Positions 45,856-54,604 are shown, counted from the stretch's first letter. The stretch is DNA of 64,000 bases from an uncultured Armatimonadota bacterium (GCA_903927025.1 CAIYLG010000052.1:186001-250000); one strand, 5' to 3'. Program-made: numbers and translations. The notes: generated by a model from the letters alone, not told the origin.

Positions 45856-46698
45856 CTACGGCGATTGGTACTCGTAGGCGCCGGGGGCGGAGATGTAGTC
45901 GACTGCGGTTTCCACGAACTCGGCGTGGGTGATGAGGTCGGGGTGGGTGAATGTGTCTTCGGTTCCGGTAGGGAACTTGAGGGCCGAAGTGGGCCACCAG
46001 GAGACGAAGTGGATCATCGCGATCATCGGCCTCGGATTCTGTGTGTGGTTTGGCATTCCCGCGTGCCACATGCGGATGTCCCGGAGGACCACGCTGCCCA
46101 GCTTTACGGTGGGCTGGACGGGTGGCTCGATCGCGCGGCGTGCCTCTAGCGCTTCCGGGCTGACTTTGATATCGCCGGTCTGCATGATCACGCTGGTGTC
46201 GGTGTGGGTGCCGGGCCACATCTCTGTGACGCCATTCTCGGCCGACATTTCGACAAGGCCGACGTTGACCACGATGGCGTAAGCAGGGTGGGCGACCTCG
46301 AGGTGGGGCCAAAGCTGGCCGGAATCGGCGTGGACGGGCTGGCGGTGGGGGCTGGGCAGGGCGGTATTGCCGCTGTAGAAGGCACTCTTGAGTCCAGCGC
46401 CCAAAATCCCTTTTGTCACCGCAATCACGGCATCGTTCACCAGGACATCCCGGAACAGATAAGGCGGGAATGGAGGCGGGTCCTGCTGAAGGTTGCCCGG
46501 GTTCCAGTTGAACGGCTTGTCCTTGCGGTTCAGCAACAACTCGACGTCAGCAAGGCATTTCTCGCGCAGGATCGCGATGTGCTCTAAGTCAATCGCATCT
46601 TCCAAAACGACGATTCCATCGGTTCGAAGCGCTTCAATCGCTTTGGCTAGGTCGGGGGAGCCGATGAGGGTAGGGGCTTTGAAGGTGAGAATGGGCAT
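45856..46698 (-). CDS. Phytanoyl-CoA dioxygenase (PhyH) family protein, copy 1
   Basis: 280 residues, 2-oxoglutarate/Fe(II) dioxygenase fold. The facial triad candidates are H123-x-D125 (QPVHADSG) and a distal His (H212, MWHAGMPNH). R223 (NPRPM) is the likely 2-oxoglutarate contact. The start is ATG, 7 bp after the permease stop, so it is the last gene of the five-gene sugar operon. These enzymes hydroxylate lipids, small acids or modified sugars; the substrate here is unknown. Confidence 0.88.
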   Translation of the reverse strand: MPILTFKAPTLIGSPDLAKAIEALRTDGIVVLEDAIDLEHIAILREKCLADVELLLNRKDKPFNWNPGNLQQDPPPFPPYLFRDVLVNDAVIAVTKGILGAGLKSAFYSGNTALPSPHRQPVHADSGQLWPHLEVAHPAYAIVVNVGLVEMSAENGVTEMWPGTHTDTSVIMQTGDIKVSPEALEARRAIEPPVQPTVKLGSVVLRDIRMWHAGMPNHTQNPRPMIAMIHFVSWWPTSALKFPTGTEDTFTHPDLITHAEFVETAVDYISAPGAYEYQSP

Positions 46699-46705
46699 GA
46701 GAGTG

Positions 46706-47551
46706 CTACTTGATTCCGGACATGACGATCCCTTTCACAAAGAACCGCTGGGTGAGAAAGAATAGGACGATGAGCGGAAGCGTGACCATAACTGACGCTG
46801 CCATCACAAGGTGAAACTGAGAACCTGCGAGGCTTTGGTAGCTTCTTAAGCCCACTTCCAAAGTCTGTTTCTGCGGGTCGTTGATGTAGATGAGCGGACC
46901 CATGAAGTCTTGCCAGGTGCCAACAAATGTGAATACCCCGACCGTGGCCAAAGCGGGCTTCGCCAACGGCAGAATGACCCGCCAGAAGGTGACGGCGTTG
47001 GAAGCGCCATCCAGCATCGCCGCCTCATCCAGTTCCTTGGGGATGCTGAAGAAGAATTGCCGCATCAGAAAGATGTTGTACGCCCCTCCCCCAAAAAACG
47101 CTGGCACGATGAGCGGATTGTACGTGTCGATCCAGTGCAGATACCTAAACAGCACGTAGTTGGGGATCATCGTGACGATGCCGGGCAGCATCATCGTGCT
47201 GAGAAGCAGGGTGAACAGGCGGCTCTTGCCATCGAACTCCAACCTAGCAAATGGAAACGCGACGAGGGCACTGGTCAGTACGACCCCGGTGGTCACGCAG
47301 ATAGCAATGAACGCGGTATTCCGAAAGAACAGCGGGAAGCTCACGTTGGGGTTGGTGAGCACGGTGAGGAAGTTGCCCCACTCGAGATGGCGCGGCCATT
47401 GAAGGTAGGTGCTAGTAGCGAGGTCATCGGGCGACTTCAGCGCCATCGTCAGCATGATGTAGAACGGCACGAGCATTGCAAGCGCCCCTGCGCACAGCAC
47501 GCACCAGGTGATGACCCGCGCCAGCTTGCCCATGGAAGATCGGTCCTTCAT
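46706..47551 (-). CDS. Carbohydrate ABC transporter permease (MalG type)
   Basis: 281 residues with six membrane helices. The EAA loop ELDEAAMLDGASNAVTFWRVI that contacts the ATPase is intact. The ATG at 47551 overlaps the upstream gene's stop (ATGA), and is preferred over the longer frame at 47572. Pairs with the permease half of the upstream fusion to build the channel. No ATPase gene is in this window; a shared MsmK/UgpC-type ATPase elsewhere is likely. Confidence 0.94.
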   Translation of the reverse strand: MKDRSSMGKLARVITWCVLCAGALAMLVPFYIMLTMALKSPDDLATSTYLQWPRHLEWGNFLTVLTNPNVSFPLFFRNTAFIAICVTTGVVLTSALVAFPFARLEFDGKSRLFTLLLSTMMLPGIVTMIPNYVLFRYLHWIDTYNPLIVPAFFGGGAYNIFLMRQFFFSIPKELDEAAMLDGASNAVTFWRVILPLAKPALATVGVFTFVGTWQDFMGPLIYINDPQKQTLEVGLRSYQSLAGSQFHLVMAASVMVTLPLIVLFFLTQRFFVKGIVMSGIK

Positions 47552-49920
47552 CCTGCCTCCGTGTGGACCCACTTACTGCCCTTGAACTGCAGAACCGTGA
47601 AGCCTAGAATGAGGAAGAAGAGGATCCATGCCAGCGCCGAGGAGTAGCCCATACGCAGGGAGTTGAATGCCTGGTTGTACAGGTTGAGCATGTAGAACTG
47701 CGTCGCGTTGCCAGGGCCGCCCGAGGTAAGAATGAACGTCTGGGTGAACGTTTGAAAGCTGCCGATGAAGCCCGTGACCAGTGAGAAGAATATCGCTGGA
47801 GTTAGCAGCGGAAGCGTGACGTGCCGAAACCGCTGCGGGGTGTTGGCCCCATCGAGGAGCGCCGCCTCGTAGTAGGTTTGGCTGATCCCCTGAAGTCCCG
47901 CCAACAGGACGATGACATTGGCAAAGCCCCAAAGCGACATCATGATGATGCCGGCGAGGGCGGTTCGCTCGCTGCCTAGCCAGTCAACCTGAGTCTGCCC
48001 CGGCGGCACAAATGGCTTGAGCAGGGTGGCCAGCCCGAGGAAGTTGCCCTTGCCATCAAACCCATAGATCACAGAATTGATGAGGCCAGTGCCGGGCTGA
48101 AGCAGTCGCTTCCAAATGAGTGCGGAGGCTACCGCGCTGCCAACGGTGGGGACGTAGAAGCACGTCCGAAAAATCGGGATGCCCTTCACCGGCTGATTGA
48201 GGAGGAGAGCGAGCCCCAGCGAGGTCATTAAGCCGATGGGTACCGCGATAAACGTGTAGGTGCACGTGACGCGGAGGGAAAGCCAAAACCGCGGGTCGGT
48301 GGTGAAAGCCTCCAGGTAGTTGCCAAACAGCCTGTTTTTTGCCGGCAGGATCATGTCCCAGTCCGTGAAGCTCATCAGTAGGGACAGGATCATTGGCCCT
48401 GCCGTGAACACGGTGAACCCGATGATCCACGGAGCGAGGAACTTATAGGCGGAGCGGTTGATCGTCGTCTGTCGCAGCGTGCGCGGTTTGCCTCGGCTCG
48501 GAAGCCAGATCCAAAGCACAAGTGCACCCAGCACCGCAAAGCCGAAGCCCACGCCGAGGGGCCAAGGGAAGGGAGGAAGGTTCTCAATCCGGTTGATCTG
48601 ATCGAGCCGCTGCTGAGCCTCTGTCGTGCCGAGGTCCAGCGCCTGCTTGGGCGTCATCTCATGGGACCAGATGCTGCTGATGCGGTTGTTGAGGAACGAT
48701 TCAAGGTCGTCCCAGTGCTCGGAAGTGGGAGGGAAAACGACGTACTGAACGGCGGTGTCGGTGAGAATTCGACTCGGTGGCCACTTCATCGGTTCCGGTG
48801 TGTTTGGGCCAGGAATCCATGGCTCGGAAGTAGCAAGGCGGCGGATGGCTGGCTGGGCGATACCGCTGGCGGCAAGACCCGCCATCCCTTTTGGCCCTGC
48901 CATCCACTTCACCAGTTCCCATGCCTCTTTCGGGTGTGCCGTTGAAGCCAAAATCGCATATCCAGATCCGCCCGTAGTGAACTGCAGGTGGTGATCCGCC
49001 GTCGCCGGCATGATCGTGATGTCCCAGTCGAAGAAGCCGGGCTTGCCCGGAACGAGGCCGAGGCGCATGTTCGGCACTTCCCAGATGCCGCTCTGCACCA
49101 TCGCGATCTTTCCGCGGCGGAATAGCTCACCCGCATCCGTCTGCATCACCGACTGCATTTCAGACGGGGATGGCATCCAGTGTTTGTTGAACACCAGGTC
49201 GTAGACCAGATCAAATGACCGCTGGGTAACCGAAGAGTCGTAGGTGATCCTCTTTGGATTCTCATAGTCATCCAGCAGCGTTGCACCTTGGCTGAACGCG
49301 AACGTTTTGGCCATGAAGGTTGGGTCGCTGGCAAATCCCCACTGGACAGTCTTCCCGCTGGCATCTTTTTTGGTGAGGGCGTGAACCATTGAGAGGAAGT
49401 CCTCTCCCTTGAGTTCCGGCCGCTCCTTGTAGTCCCAGGTCCAGGTCGGCTTGGGATACGGAATTCCTGCTTCGCGAAACAGCTTTCGGTTGTAGAAGAT
49501 GAGGCCGTGGGGGGCGATATCGCGGGGCAACACGTACAGCTTGCCGTCGTATCGGTGCGCTTGGACGATTTGCGGATAATAGTCGGAGAGGTTGAACCCC
49601 GGAGTTTGGGCGCAAAGGTCGTCCAGCGGCAACAGGACACGGCGCTTGCCGAAAGCCTGGAAATGCTCAAACGTCATCATCGAGACGTCGGGCGCAGTCC
49701 CAGAGGCAACTTGGGTCAGGATCTTTTGGAAGTAGACGTTGAAGTCGTTCCCCTCGACCTTCACCTTGATATTGGGATGCGCCGCTTCAAATTCGGCAAG
49801 AGCCTTCCGCTGAATGCGCAGCCCTTCATCGCCCTCCCAGGTGGAAAGGCGCAGTGTGACCTTTTCGGCAGCGGCAATCGATGCCGCCAGCACCAGCACA
49901 AAGGCTAAGAGGAGACGCAC
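47548..49920 (-). CDS. Fused ABC solute-binding protein and MalF-type permease
   Basis: 790 residues from a GTG. Signal peptide about 1-18. Sugar-binding (family 1) domain about 20-440, opening VTLRLSTWEGDEG and ending in the PKQALDLGTTEAQQRLDQI helix typical of free binding proteins. An extra membrane helix follows at about 452-474, then a basic linker. A complete MalF-like permease with six helices lies at about 490-780, with the EAA loop YYEAALLDGANTPQRF at 683-698. Topology works: domain outside, one pass in, permease in the usual orientation. No frame break or stop between the parts, so this is a true fusion. Confidence 0.93.
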   Translation of the reverse strand: MRLLLAFVLVLAASIAAAEKVTLRLSTWEGDEGLRIQRKALAEFEAAHPNIKVKVEGNDFNVYFQKILTQVASGTAPDVSMMTFEHFQAFGKRRVLLPLDDLCAQTPGFNLSDYYPQIVQAHRYDGKLYVLPRDIAPHGLIFYNRKLFREAGIPYPKPTWTWDYKERPELKGEDFLSMVHALTKKDASGKTVQWGFASDPTFMAKTFAFSQGATLLDDYENPKRITYDSSVTQRSFDLVYDLVFNKHWMPSPSEMQSVMQTDAGELFRRGKIAMVQSGIWEVPNMRLGLVPGKPGFFDWDITIMPATADHHLQFTTGGSGYAILASTAHPKEAWELVKWMAGPKGMAGLAASGIAQPAIRRLATSEPWIPGPNTPEPMKWPPSRILTDTAVQYVVFPPTSEHWDDLESFLNNRISSIWSHEMTPKQALDLGTTEAQQRLDQINRIENLPPFPWPLGVGFGFAVLGALVLWIWLPSRGKPRTLRQTTINRSAYKFLAPWIIGFTVFTAGPMILSLLMSFTDWDMILPAKNRLFGNYLEAFTTDPRFWLSLRVTCTYTFIAVPIGLMTSLGLALLLNQPVKGIPIFRTCFYVPTVGSAVASALIWKRLLQPGTGLINSVIYGFDGKGNFLGLATLLKPFVPPGQTQVDWLGSERTALAGIIMMSLWGFANVIVLLAGLQGISQTYYEAALLDGANTPQRFRHVTLPLLTPAIFFSLVTGFIGSFQTFTQTFILTSGGPGNATQFYMLNLYNQAFNSLRMGYSSALAWILFFLILGFTVLQFKGSKWVHTEAG

Positions 49921-49926
49921 GTTGGC

Positions 49927-50664
49927 TTAGGCCGCTTTCCCATCTCGGGCAATCGGAGTCAGTCCCTGCACCAGCTCTTGGTTGTGCGCGTAACGCAGGC
50001 CGGCTGCCGAATACTGAATGACGTACGCCTTGCGCATCTGGTCAGAGACATTCAGGCCGCTCTTGTGCATCGTCTGCGACCAGAACACCGCGGCGGAACC
50101 CGCTTTCAGCGGGGCGGGTACTCCCTGGTCGGGCTCTTCCAGCGAATAGCAGGCTTTTCCGATGGGTGTGTCCTCGTGCTTGATCACTCCTCCTTTATGG
50201 CTTCCGGGGAGGAACCAGACACAGCCATTCTCCACTGTGACGTCATTGATGGCGAGCCAGATCGTGAGATAAGGCGCTGGCGTCACCTCCATGTAGCCGT
50301 CGTCCTGGTGCCACGGGAATTCTTTGGTGCCCTTCCCTGCCTTATAGACGGACTGGTTCCAGTAGAGGTCCACATCTGGGCCGAGGAGAGCGGTGCAGAT
50401 ATCCAAGAACTCCGGCCTTGCGACAAATTTCATGATGTCGCTATCTGCTTCGGCGAGATGATCGGTAAAAGTGATCTCGTCGGCACGCGAGATGCCGCCG
50501 TCTGTCCCGCCTTGGGCCTTGAGCGCCTCGACATGGCGGCGCTGGTGGTTCTCGATAAGGATGGCGAGTTCTGCCATCTCGGTGACGGGGAATAGGGATT
50601 CCAATACGGTGTAGCCGTTCTCTGCGAGTTCGGCAAGTTGACGATCTTGTATCAGCGTTGACAT
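49927..50664 (-). CDS. Phytanoyl-CoA dioxygenase (PhyH) family protein, copy 2
   Basis: 245 residues. Triad candidates are H119-x-D121 (PWHQDDG) and H200 (QTMHKSG), with R211 for 2-oxoglutarate. The motif ENGCVWFLPGSHKGG is typical of PhyH proteins. It lies between the hydrolase (17-bp gap) and the binding protein-permease gene (6-bp gap), so it is the second gene of the operon. Only distantly similar to copy 1 at the other end of the operon, so probably not a recent duplication. Confidence 0.9.
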   Translation of the reverse strand: MSTLIQDRQLAELAENGYTVLESLFPVTEMAELAILIENHQRRHVEALKAQGGTDGGISRADEITFTDHLAEADSDIMKFVARPEFLDICTALLGPDVDLYWNQSVYKAGKGTKEFPWHQDDGYMEVTPAPYLTIWLAINDVTVENGCVWFLPGSHKGGVIKHEDTPIGKACYSLEEPDQGVPAPLKAGSAAVFWSQTMHKSGLNVSDQMRKAYVIQYSAAGLRYAHNQELVQGLTPIARDGKAA

Positions 50665-50681
50665 AGAGATTTGGGAGTCGG

Positions 50682-51986
50682 CTACTGTGCCGGGGGAACG
50701 CGCAGGGCTGCGCTGATGGGGGCCTTCTTCAGACCTGCTCGCTCAAAGCCTCGCTTGGCGATGGGGGAAGATTTCGTCAGCTTCCAGACGAAGCTGTTTC
50801 GGTGATTCTCGGTGGCGCAGAGCATCATGCCGAGGTCGATGGCAAGAACATCTCCATCGATCCAATCACGAGTTGGATTCAGGGAGTCGGGGAACCCATA
50901 TTTGCCCCAAGCCTTGGGATAGTCACGGTGCAGTGCCACCACAAAGGCACTGGCCTCTTCCGGAATCGCAGGCATGGCCGCGAGTGGGCCGGTTGGACAC
51001 ACTGTGCCGTCATCGTTAATCCAGCTCGGAGCTCCGTAGGCGTTGTAGCCGTCGGGGCCATCACTGGCATTTAGCCCCCAAAAGTCGGGCCCATAACCCT
51101 TGAACTTCTTAGGATTATCAATGCAGTAGGCGCGGTTCGCGAGGGCATCGTTTCGCTCCTCGATGCTGTAGTCATAACCCAGACGGTCTCTGTAGCCTCG
51201 AAAATCGTAGAAGCCCTCCGACATCTCGTGCATAAAGATGGGGCCGCCGGTGATGAGATCAAACCCTTTGTAGGACACTGGCGGGCGTACGATCTTGTCC
51301 CATCCGACATTGGTGACGTCGGAAAGGCCGTAGGCTTGGACATAGAGGAACTTCGCCTCGTTGTAATCCGACCATCGATTCTTGATGAACCCTGATTCAG
51401 GGTGCCAGCCCATGCTGAAGTGGTACGCATTGGGATCTTCGCCGCCCGAAGTCAGCATCCAGTTCCAATCGATACGCTTCTCAAATCTTTCGGCGTCCCG
51501 GGTGAATTGGGGATCTTTCCAGTACCGCTCGGCGGCAATGATTCCAGCCAGGCAGAGGCTTGTATCGATGCTGCTCGCCTCGCTCTTCCAGACCCGTTCG
51601 CCTGTCTTCCAATTTGCAAAGTGGTATAGCCAGCCGTGCGACTGCTGCCAGTCTGTCAGCAGGTGGGACATAGTGGTCCGGCTGCGCTCAAGGGCTTCCT
51701 TTCTGCCGAGCCACTTGTGCTCCACACCGATTGTGTAGGCGATGAGGGCATAGCCGACCCCCGCGCAGGTCGCCACATCGTGGGTATCTGGGCCCTCACT
51801 GTTGGAGGCCCTATCTTTAGTGAACCCGTTGGCCGCGTATGACTCGTTCCAGAAGAAAGAGACGGCTCGGTGCTGGACGTCGTCGATAAGCTGTGCGGCC
51901 GAAAGCTGCAGGCTGAGGCCAAGTATTGCAGTGAACATCATTGTACTGAATGCATTCAGCATATCAGGTTTGAGCGCAGCGTTCAA
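50682..51986 (-). CDS. Secreted glycoamylase-like (GH144/DUF608-type, PF10091-like) hydrolase
   Basis: Up to 434 residues, (alpha/alpha)6 fold. The family features SFFWNESYAANGFTKDR, HGWLYHFANW, EASSIDTSLCLAG and TSGGEDPNAYHFSMGWHPESGF are present. Relatives of this family include endo-beta-1,2-glucanases (GH144). A hydrophobic signal segment TMMFTAILGLSLQLSAAQ precedes it. The start is unclear: TTG/ATG at 51986, ATG at 51962, or ATG at 51941/51938. With the first two, a perfect operator palindrome at 51946-51959 would be inside the coding region, so I favour 51941. First gene of the five-gene operon. Confidence 0.85.
   Translation of the reverse strand: MNAALKPDMLNAFSTMMFTAILGLSLQLSAAQLIDDVQHRAVSFFWNESYAANGFTKDRASNSEGPDTHDVATCAGVGYALIAYTIGVEHKWLGRKEALERSRTTMSHLLTDWQQSHGWLYHFANWKTGERVWKSEASSIDTSLCLAGIIAAERYWKDPQFTRDAERFEKRIDWNWMLTSGGEDPNAYHFSMGWHPESGFIKNRWSDYNEAKFLYVQAYGLSDVTNVGWDKIVRPPVSYKGFDLITGGPIFMHEMSEGFYDFRGYRDRLGYDYSIEERNDALANRAYCIDNPKKFKGYGPDFWGLNASDGPDGYNAYGAPSWINDDGTVCPTGPLAAMPAIPEEASAFVVALHRDYPKAWGKYGFPDSLNPTRDWIDGDVLAIDLGMMLCATENHRNSFVWKLTKSSPIAKRGFERAGLKKAPISAALRVPPAQ
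51946..51959. promoter_or_regulatory. LacI-type operator O1 (perfect palindrome)
   Basis: CTGAATGCATTCAG is an exact 14-bp palindrome lying at the 5' end of the glycoamylase-like operon, either just before or within its first codons. It shares its pattern with sites at 52127, 63562 and 63720. Confidence 0.7.
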
Positions 51987-52126
51987 GTCGGTTGCCTGAT
52001 GTAGGGGGCTTCAACCGCAGTCCCTCTTAAATCTCTAGGTGATTTATGGACATTAAATTGAATATAGTCATCGTTTTCAAAGGGGCTTTGGTCGCCCTAC
52101 CCATAGAAACTGGCAAAACAGGCCTG

Positions 52127-52140
52127 CTGATTGCGTTCAG
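52127..52140. promoter_or_regulatory. LacI-type operator O2
   Basis: CTGATTGCGTTCAG, 30 bp upstream of the GH94 ATG. One base differs from the site at 63720. It lies in the divergent intergenic region together with O1, about 180 bp away, a spacing that could allow looping. Confidence 0.6.
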
Positions 52141-52170
52141 CGCTCGCTATGACCTGTAAAATAGCTTCTT

Positions 52171-54369
52171 ATGCTGGATAGCGTTGCCCGTGCATACCCC
52201 GTCGATGTCGACAAGCAGAATCGAACCCTCAACAATTCGTATGGCTACTTTGAAGCGGATTCTGGCGCCTTTGTCATTACCGATGTAAAGACGCCAAGGC
52301 CGTGGATCAATGTCCTCGCCAACGACCTCTACGGTGTGGTTCTGAGTCAGGCCGGAAGCGGCTTTTCCTGGTCGGACAACTGCCAGCTTTTTCGATTGAA
52401 CCGATGGGATCAGGATCTGGTTCTGGATCAGCACGGCCGATACCTTTACGTGCAGGACCTTGAACAACCCGAGAGTCTTTGGTCAACCACCTTCCAGCCA
52501 ACGCGCAAATCCGCCAAAGTTGACCAAGTACGGCACGAGCTTGGGGCGACCACTTTCACGCGTGAGTTTTTAGACCTTCGTACGACACAGACCGTCTTCG
52601 TCCCAATGGGTGAGACTGCCGAAGTTTGGATCGTTGAGATCAAGAATCTCGTCGACCAGCCGAGAAAGCTGAGGCTTGGCAGCTACCTCGAATGGCACCT
52701 CGGCAGCATTGGAGATTGGCACCGCGAGTTCCATCGGCTATTTATGGAGAGCCGATCCGATGGCAATGCGCTAGTTGCCTGGAAGCACCCAGGACTGACG
52801 GAGAACTGTCGAAATGTTGTTGAAGAGCCGGTTCGAGCCGTCGTGGCTTGGAGCGGAGTCGAGAATGTTCAGTGGATCACGGACAAGCAGGAGTGGTTTG
52901 GCAGGGGCGGTTCGCTGGATGCTCCCAACGCGTTCTTTATGCCGGTCGCTGAGTCCCAAACTCCGCGATGGGATGACCCAATTGCGGGAAGCCTCACCGA
53001 GATCACCTTAGCGCCGGGCGAAATTGCCACCTATGTCTTTGTGATTGGCACCGCTCCCACCGAAGCGGGCGCGCATAGCCTGGCGGTGCGATGGAATGCC
53101 GAATCAGCTGCTAAGGCCCTTGAGGAGACGCGGGCGTATTGGCAGATCAAATGTCGCGGGGCCAACGTAGAGACCGGCGACCCAGCAATCGACTTGATGT
53201 GCAACACTTGGCTGCCGTACCAGGCCATCGCGGGTCGGCTCTTCGCCAAATGTGCCTATTACCAGCAGGGAGGCGCCTACGGGTTCCGGGATCAACTTCA
53301 GGACAGCCTCATGCTGTTGGACTGGGACCCCGCCCACACCCTGCTGCAACTCGGTCGGCACGCTGAGGCGATGTACGAAGATGGCGGAGTGCGCCATTGG
53401 TGGCATCCAGACACCGATATCTTTGTTCCAAGTCACCACAGCGACACCTGTCTTTGGCTGGCTTTTGGTGTCCTCGCCTATATTGAAGCCACTGGAGATA
53501 GAAGCGCACTTGATCGTGAGTACAGCTTCCTCAGCCGAGAAACTCAAAAGCCGGGCTCTTCCGGAACGCTCTGGGAGCACTGCCTGCGCGGAATCGACCG
53601 AACCCTCGGCAAACTGTCCCCCCGCGGGCTGCCTCTCATCGGAGCAGGAGATTGGAATGATGGCCTCAGTCATGCCGGAATCGACGGGAAGGGAGAGTCG
53701 GTTTGGCTAGCAATGTTCCTGTTCGACATCTTGACCAGATGGCGTCCTTTCCTATCCGAGTACGGTATGACCGACTTGGGAGCCAAATTTGCTGATGCTG
53801 CAGAAAAGCTCAAAGTCGCAGTAAATGAGCACGCCTGGGATGGCGAATGGTACATCGGCGGCACGCGAGACGACGGCAAGCCGTTTGGCAGCCACACCTG
53901 CGAGGAAGGAAAGATCTTTCTCAACCCGCAAACGTGGGCCGTAATCTCCGGAATCGCGCCGCCAGAACGCGCAGAAACAGCGATGAACTCTGTCCGAAAG
54001 CATCTGCTTCGCCCCTTTGGTGCGCTCCTGCTCCAGCCCGCCTACAGCAAGGTGGACCCTTACATCGGCTACATCACCCGCTACGCACCGGGCCTTCGGG
54101 AGAACGGCGGCGTCTACAGCCACGCCTCAACCTGGGCGATCAAAGCATTCGCGATGTCCGGCGACGACAAGACCGCCCTCGACATCTTCAAGGGCATGCT
54201 GCCCCCGCTCCGGTCAGAAGCTGACGCCGAACTCTACGCCGCAGAGCCCTATGTGATGCCCGGCAACGTCGATGGCCCGGACTCTCCCTATGAAGGGAGA
54301 GCAGGCTGGACATGGTACACCGGCAGTGCTGCGTGGATGGTGCGAGTCGCAAGATTCCTGAAGGTCTAG
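52171..54369 (+). CDS. GH94-type glycoside phosphorylase
   Basis: 732 residues, slightly shorter than cellobiose phosphorylase (~800). N-terminal beta-sandwich about 20-290 opens NNSYGYFEADSGAFVIT and TPRPWINVL. The (alpha/alpha)6 barrel has QGGAYGFRDQLQD at 367-378, with D378 at the catalytic-acid position of GH94. RHWWHPDTD and GAGDWNDGLSHAG follow, and the C-terminal AGWTWYTGSAAWM is typical. It splits a beta-glucoside with phosphate to give a sugar 1-phosphate. No signal peptide: cytoplasmic. Substrate could be cellobiose, sophorose-type or other beta-glucan fragments; the glycoamylase-like neighbour favours beta-1,2 but does not prove it. Confidence 0.9.
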   Translation: MLDSVARAYPVDVDKQNRTLNNSYGYFEADSGAFVITDVKTPRPWINVLANDLYGVVLSQAGSGFSWSDNCQLFRLNRWDQDLVLDQHGRYLYVQDLEQPESLWSTTFQPTRKSAKVDQVRHELGATTFTREFLDLRTTQTVFVPMGETAEVWIVEIKNLVDQPRKLRLGSYLEWHLGSIGDWHREFHRLFMESRSDGNALVAWKHPGLTENCRNVVEEPVRAVVAWSGVENVQWITDKQEWFGRGGSLDAPNAFFMPVAESQTPRWDDPIAGSLTEITLAPGEIATYVFVIGTAPTEAGAHSLAVRWNAESAAKALEETRAYWQIKCRGANVETGDPAIDLMCNTWLPYQAIAGRLFAKCAYYQQGGAYGFRDQLQDSLMLLDWDPAHTLLQLGRHAEAMYEDGGVRHWWHPDTDIFVPSHHSDTCLWLAFGVLAYIEATGDRSALDREYSFLSRETQKPGSSGTLWEHCLRGIDRTLGKLSPRGLPLIGAGDWNDGLSHAGIDGKGESVWLAMFLFDILTRWRPFLSEYGMTDLGAKFADAAEKLKVAVNEHAWDGEWYIGGTRDDGKPFGSHTCEEGKIFLNPQTWAVISGIAPPERAETAMNSVRKHLLRPFGALLLQPAYSKVDPYIGYITRYAPGLRENGGVYSHASTWAIKAFAMSGDDKTALDIFKGMLPPLRSEADAELYAAEPYVMPGNVDGPDSPYEGRAGWTWYTGSAAWMVRVARFLKV

Positions 54370-54394
54370 CAACCCTCCGGTCCGCTTCCTTTCG

Positions 54395-54525
54395 CTCGCC
54401 GAGAGGAAGGGCTAAGTCTTGTAATTTGAGCGCGTACAGGTTGGTCGTATGCGACCAACCTGTACGCGCCGGCTCCCCCTCTCCGACTCTCACTCTCGCC
54501 GGGGCGAAAGGGAGAGAGCTCCGGA
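54395..54525. repeat. Composite 3' region with two diverged repeat copies
   Basis: Segments at 54395-54413 (CTCGCCGAGAGGAAGGGCT) and 54495-54525 (starting CTCGCCGGGGCG, ending CTCCGGA) look like diverged copies of the 31-bp repeat at 11457 and 42958. They flank a perfect 18-bp hairpin between two convergent genes. Assignment to the family is by eye. Confidence 0.4.
54430..54469. terminator. Perfect 18-bp stem hairpin between convergent genes
   Basis: GCGCGTACAGGTTGGTCG, loop TATG, then its exact complement. It lies 60 bp after the GH94 stop and 135 bp after the stop of the minus-strand secreted protein gene. No T-run on either side, so it may be a non-canonical bidirectional terminator or a mobile palindrome. 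Confidence 0.5.
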
Positions 54526-54604
54526 TAACTAAATGGGGGTTGATCGCCTTGATCAAGGCAACCAAACCCCAAAATCCATTTAATGACGGAGCGAGCGCTT
54601 TGTC

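Noticed and set aside
45856-50664. The two PhyH genes as a recent tandem duplication
   Set aside because: They share only the fold motifs and differ in length and in most of the sequence.
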